Source: a virus
IMG/VR virus record: IMGVR_UViG_3300020474_000013
Span: 1 to 59,986 of that record
Reading direction: 5' to 3' (one strand)
DNA length: 59,986 bases
The notes beneath the pieces are model-generated. The model was not told where the DNA came from. It ran no database searches and saw only the letters and a list, made by a program, of their open reading frames with translations. Below, piece by piece: positions 41,743-48,303 of this stretch. Each line of letters opens with the position of its first letter. Position 1 is the stretch's first letter. Made by a program: the position numbers and the translations under genes.

Positions 41743-42174
41743 ACTGAAATCTTATCTCAGATATGAAGAAAATATAATGCTCACAAAACGATAGCAAAAA
41801 TGGTGGACTGGTAAATAATTAATATAATGTTTGAAATGATGTTCAATCTATGCATAATGTTCTTAACAAAGACAAAAAAGGAGAAACATTTATTAGACAA
41901 ATTTAAGCAACTACCAAGAAGCAGTATCACATTATTAATATACGAACTTGGTTGAGGGTCTCAAGAATTGCCCTCGTAGATAGAGAGAAGCTACATAACA
42001 AATATGCGTACCATTAGAAGTACTGAAAGACCTCGATATAGGTTGAAACAAAAGTACAGATGCGGAGACGATAATTTCCAGTTGCGACTACTCCAATAGT
42101 CTCTGAATTAACAGACTGATGAGCATCCTAATTATGGGGTGCAAGAAACTAATATATTCTTGGAGGAATTAATT
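41743..42174. other. Divergent gap between small terminase and early block
   Basis: I see no gene in these 432 bases. They hold a GACTGGTAAATA element at 41806-41817, a string of short hairpins at about 41,950-42,090 (for example GAGGG/CCCTC, GTAG/CTAC, GTAC/GTAC, ACCT/AGGT), and a hammerhead-like fold before the AAA ATPase gene. A long structured 5' leader for the early transcript is likely. Confidence 0.6.
42097..42151 (+). ncRNA. Hammerhead ribozyme-like fold, degenerate copy (copy 0)
   Basis: The order is stem III TAGT (42097-42100), C17 at 42101 (a classical GUC cleavage triplet), stem I TCTG/CAGA, core CTGATGA (42116-42122), stem II GCATCC/GGGGTGC-type, then GAA (42145-42147) and ACTA. 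Two extra A residues between stem II and GAA break the consensus, and stem III is only 4 bp. It sits 23 bases before the ATG, as the good copies do, so it is either a variant or a decayed ribozyme. Confidence 0.5.
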
Positions 42175-43239
42175 ATGTTTAAACCAAGTGAAGCAAAAAC
42201 TTCATGCCTACATATTTTGAAAGGGAGTAATATTCCTTTTTTAATTGGTGGTACTGGAGTTGGAAAATCCGCAATAGTTAAAGAGATTGCGGAAGAACTA
42301 GCAAACGATAGAACTCTTACTGATTCAGTAAGTCCTAAAGATGATGAATTTGGATTCATATCTTTTAGACTTGGGTTAGTAGAATCTATTGATTTGGGAG
42401 GGTTGCCTTATATTGAAGAGGGAACTCAAAAGAAAGCATTTTTAGGCAACTTGCCTAGAAGTGGAAAGGGTCTATTTTTTCTTGATGAATTTGCACAAGC
42501 ACATTCAAGCGTTCAAGCAACGATAGGACAATTACTCGACCCAAAAGGAAAAAACGAAGAGCGAAGAATTGGCGATTATGTTTTTCCTAGTGGGTGGAAA
42601 ATTGTCTTAGCGGGAAATAGACATACTGATAGAAGCGGAGCAAATAAAATACTTAGGCATTGTCAAGATAGGACTACTGCTATTCAGTTTACTCACGATG
42701 TTGAGGACTGGTTAGCGTGGGCTGATAACAACGACATTGACTTGAATGTTCAAGGTCTAATTAGATTTATGCCACAGCTACTATGGGACTTTGACCCTAA
42801 ATGCAACGACCCACAGCCAAGCCCAAGAAGTTGGGTAAGGTTAAGCGATACTTTGAAAACTGACCCGCCAAAACGATTGATGCAAAAATTGTTTGAGGGC
42901 GATGTTGGACAAGAATCCGCTATTGAATTGATGAACTTTATCTCACTTCAAAATGATGTTCCAAACATATCTGATATATGTAAAGGAAAAGATGTTGAAG
43001 TTGTAGATGATGCGGGTCTTTGCTATGCGACAACGATTGCATTAACAACTGCAATTAACGGAGCGAATGATAACGATGTTTATGATTTCTTTGAAAATGC
43101 TTTGAACTATTTGAAGCAACTTTCAACTGTAGAATTTTCTATATTCTTTGTTAGAAAAATTACTGGACTTAGAAACGAACTCAAAGAGTGCGATGTATAT
43201 TCTAAGTTTAAAATTGATAACCAAGATTTAGAAATCTAA
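42175..43239 (+). CDS. MoxR/CobS-type AAA+ ATPase
   Basis: The protein has 354 residues. It has Walker A GGTGVGKS (25-32), Walker B FFLDEFAQA (101-109), sensor 1 AGNRHTD (146-152) and an arginine-finger-like RHCQDR (161-166). MoxR-type ATPases work with VWA-domain proteins as metal-insertion or remodelling chaperones. One with a metallopeptidase and VWA domain is encoded two genes on. I chose ATG 42175 because TTGGAGGAATT precedes it; the longer frame from 42139 would begin inside the hammerhead-like fold. It is the first gene of the early plus-strand block. Confidence 0.85.
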   Translation: MFKPSEAKTSCLHILKGSNIPFLIGGTGVGKSAIVKEIAEELANDRTLTDSVSPKDDEFGFISFRLGLVESIDLGGLPYIEEGTQKKAFLGNLPRSGKGLFFLDEFAQAHSSVQATIGQLLDPKGKNEERRIGDYVFPSGWKIVLAGNRHTDRSGANKILRHCQDRTTAIQFTHDVEDWLAWADNNDIDLNVQGLIRFMPQLLWDFDPKCNDPQPSPRSWVRLSDTLKTDPPKRLMQKLFEGDVGQESAIELMNFISLQNDVPNISDICKGKDVEVVDDAGLCYATTIALTTAINGANDNDVYDFFENALNYLKQLSTVEFSIFFVRKITGLRNELKECDVYSKFKIDNQDLEI

Positions 43240-43248
43240 ACTCACGAA

Positions 43249-43295
43249 GCGACAAGGGAATATTTATTATTGACTGGTAAATATTCCTTTTCCGC
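43249..43295 (+). promoter_or_regulatory. Long intergenic hairpin with operator-like element
   Basis: GCG and AAGGGAATATTTA at 43249-43266 pair with TAAATATTCCTTTTCCGC (43278-43295), the loop holding GACTGG. The half-element GACTGGTAAATA is part of it. It stands between the ATPase stop and a hammerhead ribozyme. It may slow or terminate transcription or protect the cleaved 3' end of the upstream message. Confidence 0.6.
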
Positions 43296-43297
43296 TC

Positions 43298-43354
43298 ATT
43301 CTGATATTGGGATGTGTATCCCAACTGATGATTCAAAAATGATGAAATCAGAAT
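43298..43354 (+). ncRNA. Type III hammerhead ribozyme (copy A)
   Basis: Stem III is ATTCTGAT (43298-43305) with ATCAGAAT (43347-43354), 8 perfect pairs. The cleavage residue is A43306. Stem I is TTGGGAT/ATCCCAA (7 pairs, loop GTGT). The core is CTGATGA (43325-43331). Stem II is TCA/TGA after a T-T mismatch, and GAA (43344-43346) follows. Cleavage after A43306 would leave the downstream message beginning with stem I. The next gene starts 30 bases further. Confidence 0.85.
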
Positions 43355-43384
43355 TTTATAAATAAATTCTTGGAGGAATTAATT

Positions 43385-44362
43385 ATGAAAAAAGATAATG
43401 CAAATACTTTATCTGAAAATGCAACTTTGGTGCGACTTACAACGAAGCATCCAAGCGGTATTAAATCAGATAAGGATTTAAAAGAGGGTCTAGCAATAGA
43501 CCAAAAAGCAAACAACGATTCACTTCACGTTGCGAAGTATATCTTTGGTAGGGAAGCAAATAGATATTTCAGAAGAATTATCAATCAGTTTAGGAATAAT
43601 TATTTTTATCCCTTAACTGTCCCTTGGGATGATAATACTAGCGACTTTGAGGGTAAAGTTTTAAGTGGGTGGCGATTATGTCCAAACCAAGAACTTGATA
43701 GGCTCATGGATAAAGTGAACGATGCTAAGGTTGACTTCCAAAAGGAAGTAAATTCATTTCTTGATAATTACGATAATTTAATTGAATGGAATAAACACAG
43801 ACTTGGCGATGCTTTTAAGTTGTCTGATTATCCTAAAAAAGAAGTGATAGAAACTAAGTTTAGATTTGATTTTGAACTTGGTACTGTCCCACAATTTAAC
43901 AGTAAGGATATTCGTTTAAATGTATCTGAGAAACTTCGCAAGAAGATTGAAAGCGATGCATTAAAAAGAGCAACTAAAAATATTGAAGCAATAACACGAA
44001 CTACTGTTGAAACTCTTTTGGAATCTGTAGAACATTTAGCTGACAAGCTAGAGTCTTATGACCCAAAAACAAAAGGTGGTGGATTCTTTAAGAATTCTAC
44101 TTTTGATAAGTTAAGACAAACTTTAGATACGCTTCCAAGTATCAATTCTGACATTCTAGGGAATGACAAAAAGATAGCGGAAGCACATCAAAATTTAGTT
44201 AGTGTCTTTGCAAAAATAAATGATGTTAATTCACTTCGTGATGATGATGATTATACGGACAAGAAGCGAAAGCAACTTGCGGATGATTTGAAAGATAGCG
44301 TTAGTGATTTGGCGGATGATATGAAAGGCGGATTTTTAGATTCAATGTATTCTAAAAAGTAA
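43385..44362 (+). CDS. DUF3150-like protein
   Basis: The protein has 325 residues. The PLTVPWDDN...GWRLCPNQELDRLMDKV region, followed by helical EWNKHRLGDAFKLSDYP and FRFDFELGTVP, matches what I recall of DUF3150 proteins, which accompany MoxR-type ATPase and VWA genes in phages. The second half is helical coiled coil. ATG 43385 has the identical CTTGGAGGAATTAATT leader to the ATPase gene. The biochemical role is unknown; it may be the adaptor of a three-part complex. Confidence 0.65.
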   Translation: MKKDNANTLSENATLVRLTTKHPSGIKSDKDLKEGLAIDQKANNDSLHVAKYIFGREANRYFRRIINQFRNNYFYPLTVPWDDNTSDFEGKVLSGWRLCPNQELDRLMDKVNDAKVDFQKEVNSFLDNYDNLIEWNKHRLGDAFKLSDYPKKEVIETKFRFDFELGTVPQFNSKDIRLNVSEKLRKKIESDALKRATKNIEAITRTTVETLLESVEHLADKLESYDPKTKGGGFFKNSTFDKLRQTLDTLPSINSDILGNDKKIAEAHQNLVSVFAKINDVNSLRDDDDYTDKKRKQLADDLKDSVSDLADDMKGGFLDSMYSKK

Positions 44363-44374
44363 GCAAATGACTGG

Positions 44375-44413
44375 GCGGGGAAAAACTATTTACCAGTAAA
44401 TATTTTTCTTCGC
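44375..44413 (+). promoter_or_regulatory. Intergenic hairpin containing the complete palindrome
   Basis: GCGGGGAAAAA pairs with TTTTTCTTCGC (two G-T pairs) and encloses TATTTACCAGTAAATA (44387-44402), a perfect palindrome except for the central CA. A run of T follows, so it can serve as a terminator. The same element occurs upstream and downstream in other gaps. Confidence 0.65.
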
Positions 44414-44420
44414 TCCTTTT

Positions 44421-44475
44421 TTTCTGTATTGCAATGTGTATTGCAACTGATGATTAGGAAACTATGAAACAGAAA
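44421..44475 (+). ncRNA. Type III hammerhead ribozyme (copy B)
   Basis: Stem III is TTTCTGT (44421-44427) with ACAGAAA (44469-44475). Cleavage is at A44428. Stem I is TTGCAAT/ATTGCAA (loop GTGT). The core is CTGATGA (44447-44453). Stem II is TAG/CTA with a GAAA loop and the same T-T mismatch, followed by GAA (44466-44468). Stems differ from copy A yet still pair, which is covariation. The ATG of the next gene is 31 bases on. Confidence 0.88.
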
Positions 44476-44506
44476 CTCATAAATAAAATTCTTGGAGGAA
44501 TTAATT

Positions 44507-45865
44507 ATGTTAAATAGTGAAGAGCGAATAATTAAAGCTAGAGCGAAACTTATGAAAGGTAATATTGGTATGGCTACCATGCTACTAAAACTTACTTTGA
44601 TTGAGGATAATGAGCGATGCCAAACTATGGCTACAGACGGAATTAATATTTATTGGAATGATGAATTTGTTAAATCAATATCAGATGAAGAAATCCAAAC
44701 AGTATTAATTCACGAAGCAAGTCATGTCATATGGGAACATCCAATTAGAAAAGGTAAACGAATTCACGAACTTTGGAACATAGCTACTGACTATGTAATT
44801 AACTCTTGGATAGCATACGATTTAGGTATGCAACTTCCCGAGGGTGGACTACTTGATAGGCAGTATCATAGACAAAGTGCAGAACAAGTTTATAGAACTT
44901 TATCTAATGATGATGAAGCCCTAGATGATGCCCTTGAACAATTAGAATCTAATTCAGATGATGATGATGATTCTGATTCTCAAAATGGCGGTGGCGATTC
45001 TGATTCAGATTCTGATGCAGATGCAGATGATTCTGATTCTCAAAGTGGCGATTCAGATGCTACTGGAAATGGACAAGGTAAATCTCTTGAAGAGAAACTT
45101 GCTGATGTCAAATTACCAAGTGGCGAAGTTTGGATGCCAACTAATGAAAATGGACAAGAACTATCGCCTACTGAAATGGCTGAACTACAAGAGGAACTTC
45201 AAAGAACAATATCAATGGCTGATAAGCTAGATACTATTGGAGAAAACCCTACTGGTGGTTTTGGTAAAGCTATGGAACAACTAAACGAAAGTTATGTTGA
45301 CTGGGTAGATGTAATGCGAGATTTATTGCAAAGCGTTTACTCTGATAATCCTACTTGGACAAGATTAAATAAAAGACATTCTTGGAGGGGGGTTAATTTA
45401 CCTAGCAGAGACAAAGAGCCACAAGGCGGAGAACTCGTAGTTGCTATTGATACAAGCGGAAGTGTTTCACAAGAAGAACTAAATGTTTTTGCAACTGAAA
45501 TCAATTCCCTAGCGGAAGAGTGTGGTATCAATAAAATTAGAGTTTGTTATTGTGATACTACTGTCCACAAAAACTCAAAAGGCGAATGGTGGGATGAATA
45601 CGACTTGGATTGTGAAGAGTTGGAACTTGTCTCTCGTGGCGGTGGCGGAACTTATTTTGACCCGCCTTTCAACTTGTACAACGACTACACAGAAGATACA
45701 GATGAAGTAGTAGCATTTATCTACTTTACAGATGGGTATGGCGAGTGTAGTGCAGAAGTTGAGCCCGATGTTCCAGTAATATGGGCATTGAGTGGTGGCG
45801 AAAATAGGTGGAGCAATGAACTTCCTTTTGGGGAAAAAGTTGCTATAGATTTCTCTAGTCTTTAA
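44507..45865 (+). CDS. DUF2201-like metallopeptidase and VWA-domain protein
   Basis: The protein has 452 residues. Residues about 1-130 are the putative metallopeptidase domain with HEASH (69-73, the HExxH pattern). A Ser/Asp-rich linker follows (150-190, largely DSDSD runs). The C-terminal VWA-like domain has the metal-ion-dependent adhesion motif DTSGS (315-319) and YFTDGYGE. CobT-like and DUF2201 proteins of this build are the partner of MoxR/CobS ATPases. Here the ATPase is two genes upstream. Its substrate is not known. Starts at ATG 44507 behind CTTGGAGGAATT. Confidence 0.82.
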   Translation: MLNSEERIIKARAKLMKGNIGMATMLLKLTLIEDNERCQTMATDGINIYWNDEFVKSISDEEIQTVLIHEASHVIWEHPIRKGKRIHELWNIATDYVINSWIAYDLGMQLPEGGLLDRQYHRQSAEQVYRTLSNDDEALDDALEQLESNSDDDDDSDSQNGGGDSDSDSDADADDSDSQSGDSDATGNGQGKSLEEKLADVKLPSGEVWMPTNENGQELSPTEMAELQEELQRTISMADKLDTIGENPTGGFGKAMEQLNESYVDWVDVMRDLLQSVYSDNPTWTRLNKRHSWRGVNLPSRDKEPQGGELVVAIDTSGSVSQEELNVFATEINSLAEECGINKIRVCYCDTTVHKNSKGEWWDEYDLDCEELELVSRGGGGTYFDPPFNLYNDYTEDTDEVVAFIYFTDGYGECSAEVEPDVPVIWALSGGENRWSNELPFGEKVAIDFSSL

Positions 45866-45877
45866 TCGCAAATTGGT

Positions 45878-45920
45878 GTGGAGGAAAAAGTATTTACCAG
45901 TAAATATTTTTTCTTCCCGC
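45878..45920 (+). promoter_or_regulatory. Intergenic hairpin containing the complete palindrome
   Basis: GTGG and GAGGAAAAA pair with TTTTTTCTTCCCGC around TATTTACCAGTAAATA (45891-45906), with one bulge. It is the third copy of the hairpin-plus-ribozyme cassette, again directly behind a stop codon. Confidence 0.6.
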
Positions 45921-45926
45921 ATCAAA

Positions 45927-45983
45927 TTTCTAATATCAAGATGTGTATCTTGGCTGATGATTCTGAAAAGATGAAATTAGAAA
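45927..45983 (+). ncRNA. Type III hammerhead ribozyme (copy C)
   Basis: Stem III is TTTCTAAT (45927-45934) with ATTAGAAA (45976-45983), 8 pairs. Cleavage is at A45935. Stem I is TCAAGAT/ATCTTGG (one G-T, loop GTGT). The core is CTGATGA (45954-45960). Stem II is TCT/AGA with loop GAAA, and GAA is 45973-45975. The following ATG is 32 bases away at 46016. Confidence 0.87.
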
Positions 45984-46015
45984 CTTAAAAACTGTCCTTG
46001 GAGGGACATATAATT

Positions 46016-46849
46016 ATGCAAAATAATAATTATAAAAACGAGTGTTCTCCAGTTAGTACCCATGTTTCAGATGAAACTAAAACATGGTTAGATAACATGA
46101 AGAATAAATATAGTATTGATATTTCAACACAACTTTTTTATGTTGTTTCAAAGATGATTAAATCTGAAAAGCAATTAGAGAAAGTTGTAGTTGCCAGTCT
46201 ACTAGATGACCATGAGAGCAAGGGTAATACTTTGCGAGAAATGGCTAGTGAATTGGGTATTAAAGTCAATGTTAATGTAGCTGATAAAATTGCATCAAGA
46301 ATGGTGCCAGTTGTAAATGCTAATGTTGTTGATGTTTTTTCTAAACACAAAAAAACTGGTGTTGAAACAGCTAACATGATTAACGAATGTTTGGACAAAA
46401 ATTCAGATGTTAATACTGTAATGAAATCTAAGTTAGAGGAAGTTGTTTCTCAATCTAATGTGCAAGTTAAAACAGTTGATGAAATTGACTGGCAGAGATT
46501 AGCAAATTGGAAGTACAAAGACTTAGATATTCTTGGTGTATCCTTTGAAAATTATTCTATTCTTAAAGAAGATAATATCAAAAAAGGATTCAAGAATGGA
46601 TTGTATGCAACTTTGCATAGTCAAGCGTTAGGATTGTGGCGTGATGAAGAAAAGGAATTATCCATAAGGGATATTGCGAAACTTCAGCCCTATCAAACTC
46701 CAACTGGAGATTTTAGGATTCTTACAATTCAAACGATTGTTAAGAGACTTATCAAAGCTATTGTGCATTTTGGAACGGGAGAAGAGAAGCAATTACTCTT
46801 TGGAACTTTCCAAGTTTATCCGCATAAGGCTAAGAAAAAGTCTGTCTAA
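46016..46849 (+). CDS. Unknown early protein
   Basis: The protein has 277 residues and no family I recognise. The first 130 residues are helical and the rest mixed (WKYKDLDILGVSFENYSILK, GLYATLHSQALGLWRDEEKELSIRDIAK). It belongs to the ribozyme-punctuated block with the MoxR complex, so it could be part of the same pathway. The ATG at 46016 follows CTTGGAGGGACAT. No membrane helix or signal peptide is present. Confidence 0.6.
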   Translation: MQNNNYKNECSPVSTHVSDETKTWLDNMKNKYSIDISTQLFYVVSKMIKSEKQLEKVVVASLLDDHESKGNTLREMASELGIKVNVNVADKIASRMVPVVNANVVDVFSKHKKTGVETANMINECLDKNSDVNTVMKSKLEEVVSQSNVQVKTVDEIDWQRLANWKYKDLDILGVSFENYSILKEDNIKKGFKNGLYATLHSQALGLWRDEEKELSIRDIAKLQPYQTPTGDFRILTIQTIVKRLIKAIVHFGTGEEKQLLFGTFQVYPHKAKKKSV

Positions 46850-47024
46850 GAAATTAGTGCAACAAAAACAATAGACCAGTAAATATTTTTTGATTCGCTG
46901 GGAAGGTTGTGGTTGCCGTATTTTTTTCTGATGCAATATGAGAGTGGGTTTTTTGGGGTATCTTAGACCCTTAACCTACTCTCAATTTTGCAATAGGCGA
47001 AGTCTCACGAAGTCAATTTTGCCA
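46850..47024 (+). promoter_or_regulatory. Leader with half-element and long hairpin
   Basis: The element GACCAGTAAATATTTTT lies at 46874-46890. Bases about 46,933-46,997 form a long hairpin: TGCAA and TGAGAGTGGG pair with CCTACTCTCA and TTGCA. This gap is longer than the other ribozyme leaders and the hairpin is extra. It may be a transcriptional pause or a control on the ribozyme downstream. Confidence 0.5.
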
Positions 47025-47083
47025 AAACTGTATAGAAAATGCGTATTTTCTACTGATGATTGCCTAAAGGCATGAAACAGTTT
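47025..47083 (+). ncRNA. Type III hammerhead ribozyme (copy D)
   Basis: Stem III is AAACTGT (47025-47031) with ACAGTTT (47077-47083). Cleavage is at A47032. Stem I is TAGAAAAT/ATTTTCTA (8 pairs, loop GCGT). The core is CTGATGA (47053-47059). Stem II is TGCC/GGCA with loop TAAA after the T-T mismatch, and GAA is 47074-47076. All stems differ in sequence from copies A-C but still pair. The ATG is 34 bases on. Confidence 0.88.
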
Positions 47084-47117
47084 ATTAAACTTAACTGCCC
47101 TTGGAGGGGTAATTATT

Positions 47118-47369
47118 ATGAAAAACGAAAAAGAATATACAATATGTTTAACGACAAATTGTTCATATGAATATAAAGTAAAAGCTAAAGATAGGAACGA
47201 AGCTATAATTAAAGCTAAAGAAGATTTAATATCTGATTTACAAAATAAAACCAATGACATTGTAAAATCTCAATGGTATGTATGCGATGTTGATACTAAT
47301 TTAGATGATGATGAGTTTGTTCTTACCCATAGTTTTGGAACATTAAAAGGTATGGGGGGTTTAGAATGA
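47118..47369 (+). CDS. Small unknown early protein
   Basis: The protein has 83 residues. Its opening (EYTICLTTNCSYEYKVKAKDRNEAIIKAKEDL) looks like a small beta-alpha domain of the kind used in single-strand or protein binding. It overlaps the next gene by 4 bases. It has a strong GGAGGGG leader behind ribozyme copy D. No function is known. Confidence 0.6.
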   Translation: MKNEKEYTICLTTNCSYEYKVKAKDRNEAIIKAKEDLISDLQNKTNDIVKSQWYVCDVDTNLDDDEFVLTHSFGTLKGMGGLE

Positions 47370-47632
47370 CTAATCGAGAACTATTAGAATTTACTTTGAA
47401 AGTAAACATAGGAACTTGCAACGAAATCTATACAAAGATTAATAGGGAACTAGAACAAAAATCAGATATTGATATGGCTCTAGTTAAATATTTTAATACT
47501 TTGGTTTCAATCAATCATAAAGTGCAAGATGTTTTATATAAGGAAAGGGAAAACTTAAACATCCCTAACCCAAAACATTTTGGATTTACAACTAATGATG
47601 AGATTGTAGAAGTTGAAGTGCAAGAACTGTAA
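47366..47632 (+). CDS. Small helical early protein
   Basis: The protein has 88 residues, mainly helical with an acidic Val-rich end (DEIVEVEVQEL). It overlaps the previous gene by 4 bases, so the two are coupled. It ends the early block, and a rho-independent terminator lies 7 bases after its stop. No family recognised. Confidence 0.55.
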   Translation: MTNRELLEFTLKVNIGTCNEIYTKINRELEQKSDIDMALVKYFNTLVSINHKVQDVLYKERENLNIPNPKHFGFTTNDEIVEVEVQEL

Positions 47633-47638
47633 ACAAAT

Positions 47639-47684
47639 TAAGGCGGTATGCTACTGTAAAAGGTAGTGTACCGCCTTTTTTTTT
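47639..47684 (+). terminator. Rho-independent terminator of the early ribozyme block
   Basis: AAGGCGGTA plus CTAC pair with GTAG plus TACCGCCTT in an 8-base-loop hairpin with nearly complete pairing, followed by nine T residues. It lies directly behind the last gene of the block. Confidence 0.92.
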
Positions 47685-47829
47685 GGTCTAAAAAAAGTGG
47701 ATATACGCAGGATAACTGGGATGGTAATAAAAAATATTTACTGGTATATTGTTTTTTCTGGTGTTGTTTGGGGTGGGGTAATGTTAGATGAGATGACAAA
47801 AAATAAAATATATTTACTGGTTTTCAAGC

Positions 47830-47861
47830 TGTGGATAACTTTGTGGAAAACCTGTAGATAA
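47830..47861. promoter_or_regulatory. DnaA-box-like sequences
   Basis: TGTGGATAA at 47830-47838 is the reverse complement of the DnaA consensus TTATCCACA. TGTAGATAA at 47853-47861 differs by one base. Two boxes in 32 bp beside AT-rich DNA and repeats are what a host-DnaA-dependent origin needs, though single boxes also occur by chance. Confidence 0.45.
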
Positions 47862-47981
47862 CCCTTGCAATTTGCTATCAATTACATTATATTAATGGAA
47901 CTAATATTTGATTGCATAAGATTTTTAGTTTTCCTAAATGCAACTTTCATATATTAACCTCCAAGCTTATTATTAAGTTTA

Positions 47982-48015
47982 AAAGGGATAGTCGTAAGAT
48001 TGTCCCTTTTTTTTT
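47982..48015 (+). terminator. Rho-independent terminator
   Basis: AAAGGGATAGTC, a GTAA loop and GATTGTCCCTTT form a 12-bp stem with two G-T pairs, followed by a run of nine or more T. There is no gene just upstream on the plus strand, so it may end a small RNA or isolate the 48.3-kb gene from read-through. Confidence 0.85.
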
Positions 48016-48242
48016 GGTAGTCGGTTGATAGTCTATGATAGGCGACACACCACCAAGTCTCCAACAGAAAAATCCCAGACTGGTAAATATTTTTTATCCT
48101 GAAATCACAGAGATGATAGAAACCTGTAGTGTTTAATAATACAGCAGTAGGGGTGATGAGGCGTTGTAAAACAATAGACTGGTAAATATTTTATTTTTGT
48201 CAGGAAAAACTACTGGTCTAGGAAACACAGCAGTAGGGTAAA

Positions 48243-48258
48243 TGTTCCACGTGGAACA
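48243..48258. promoter_or_regulatory. parS-like ParB-binding palindrome
   Basis: TGTTCCACGTGGAACA is a perfect 16-bp palindrome matching the bacterial parS consensus (TGTTNCACGTGNAACA), a form I associate with alphaproteobacterial chromosomes. It is the only copy I see. No phage parA or parB gene is recognisable. It lies about 45 bp before the 48304 gene and its -10 box. Confidence 0.85.
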
Positions 48259-48289
48259 ATATGTATTTCACTTTGATAGCATTTTGCAG

Positions 48290-48295
48290 TATAAT
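48290..48295 (+). promoter_or_regulatory. TATAAT -10 box of a leaderless gene
   Basis: A perfect TATAAT ends 8 bases before the ATG at 48304, so transcription should start within about 3 bases of the codon. No Shine-Dalgarno sequence exists. The -35 is weak (TTTCAC with an 18-base spacer). The context TTTTGCAGTATAATAA matches the promoter at 22380. Confidence 0.5.
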
Positions 48296-48303
48296 AATTG
48301 CTT

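Larger units (their letters stand above)
47685..48289. other. Non-coding control hub (origin/partition candidate)
   Basis: I find no credible gene in these 600 bases. They contain four copies of the TTTACTGG/GACTGGTAAATA element, a DnaA-box-like sequence, a second terminator, and a parS-like palindrome immediately before the next gene. The AT-rich, repeat-bearing, gene-free character fits a replication origin or a master control region. Confidence 0.6.

Noticed and set aside
42040-42070. Second hammerhead-like core near ACTGAAAGACCTC...TTGAAAC
   Set aside because: The core has an extra A (CTGAAAGA), and stems I and III do not pair.
42139-42174. Upstream start for the MoxR ATPase
   Set aside because: It would place the start inside the hammerhead-like fold; ATG 42175 has TTGGAGGAATT in front, identical to the next two genes.
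47891-47957. A 22-codon minus-strand frame with GGAGG upstream
   Set aside because: It ends within the AT-rich hub, has no recognisable protein pattern and its GGAGG could be chance. I leave it as non-coding.
47685-48290. CRISPR array from repeated TTTACTGG elements
   Set aside because: Copies are irregularly spaced, differ in orientation and lack uniform spacers or cas genes.
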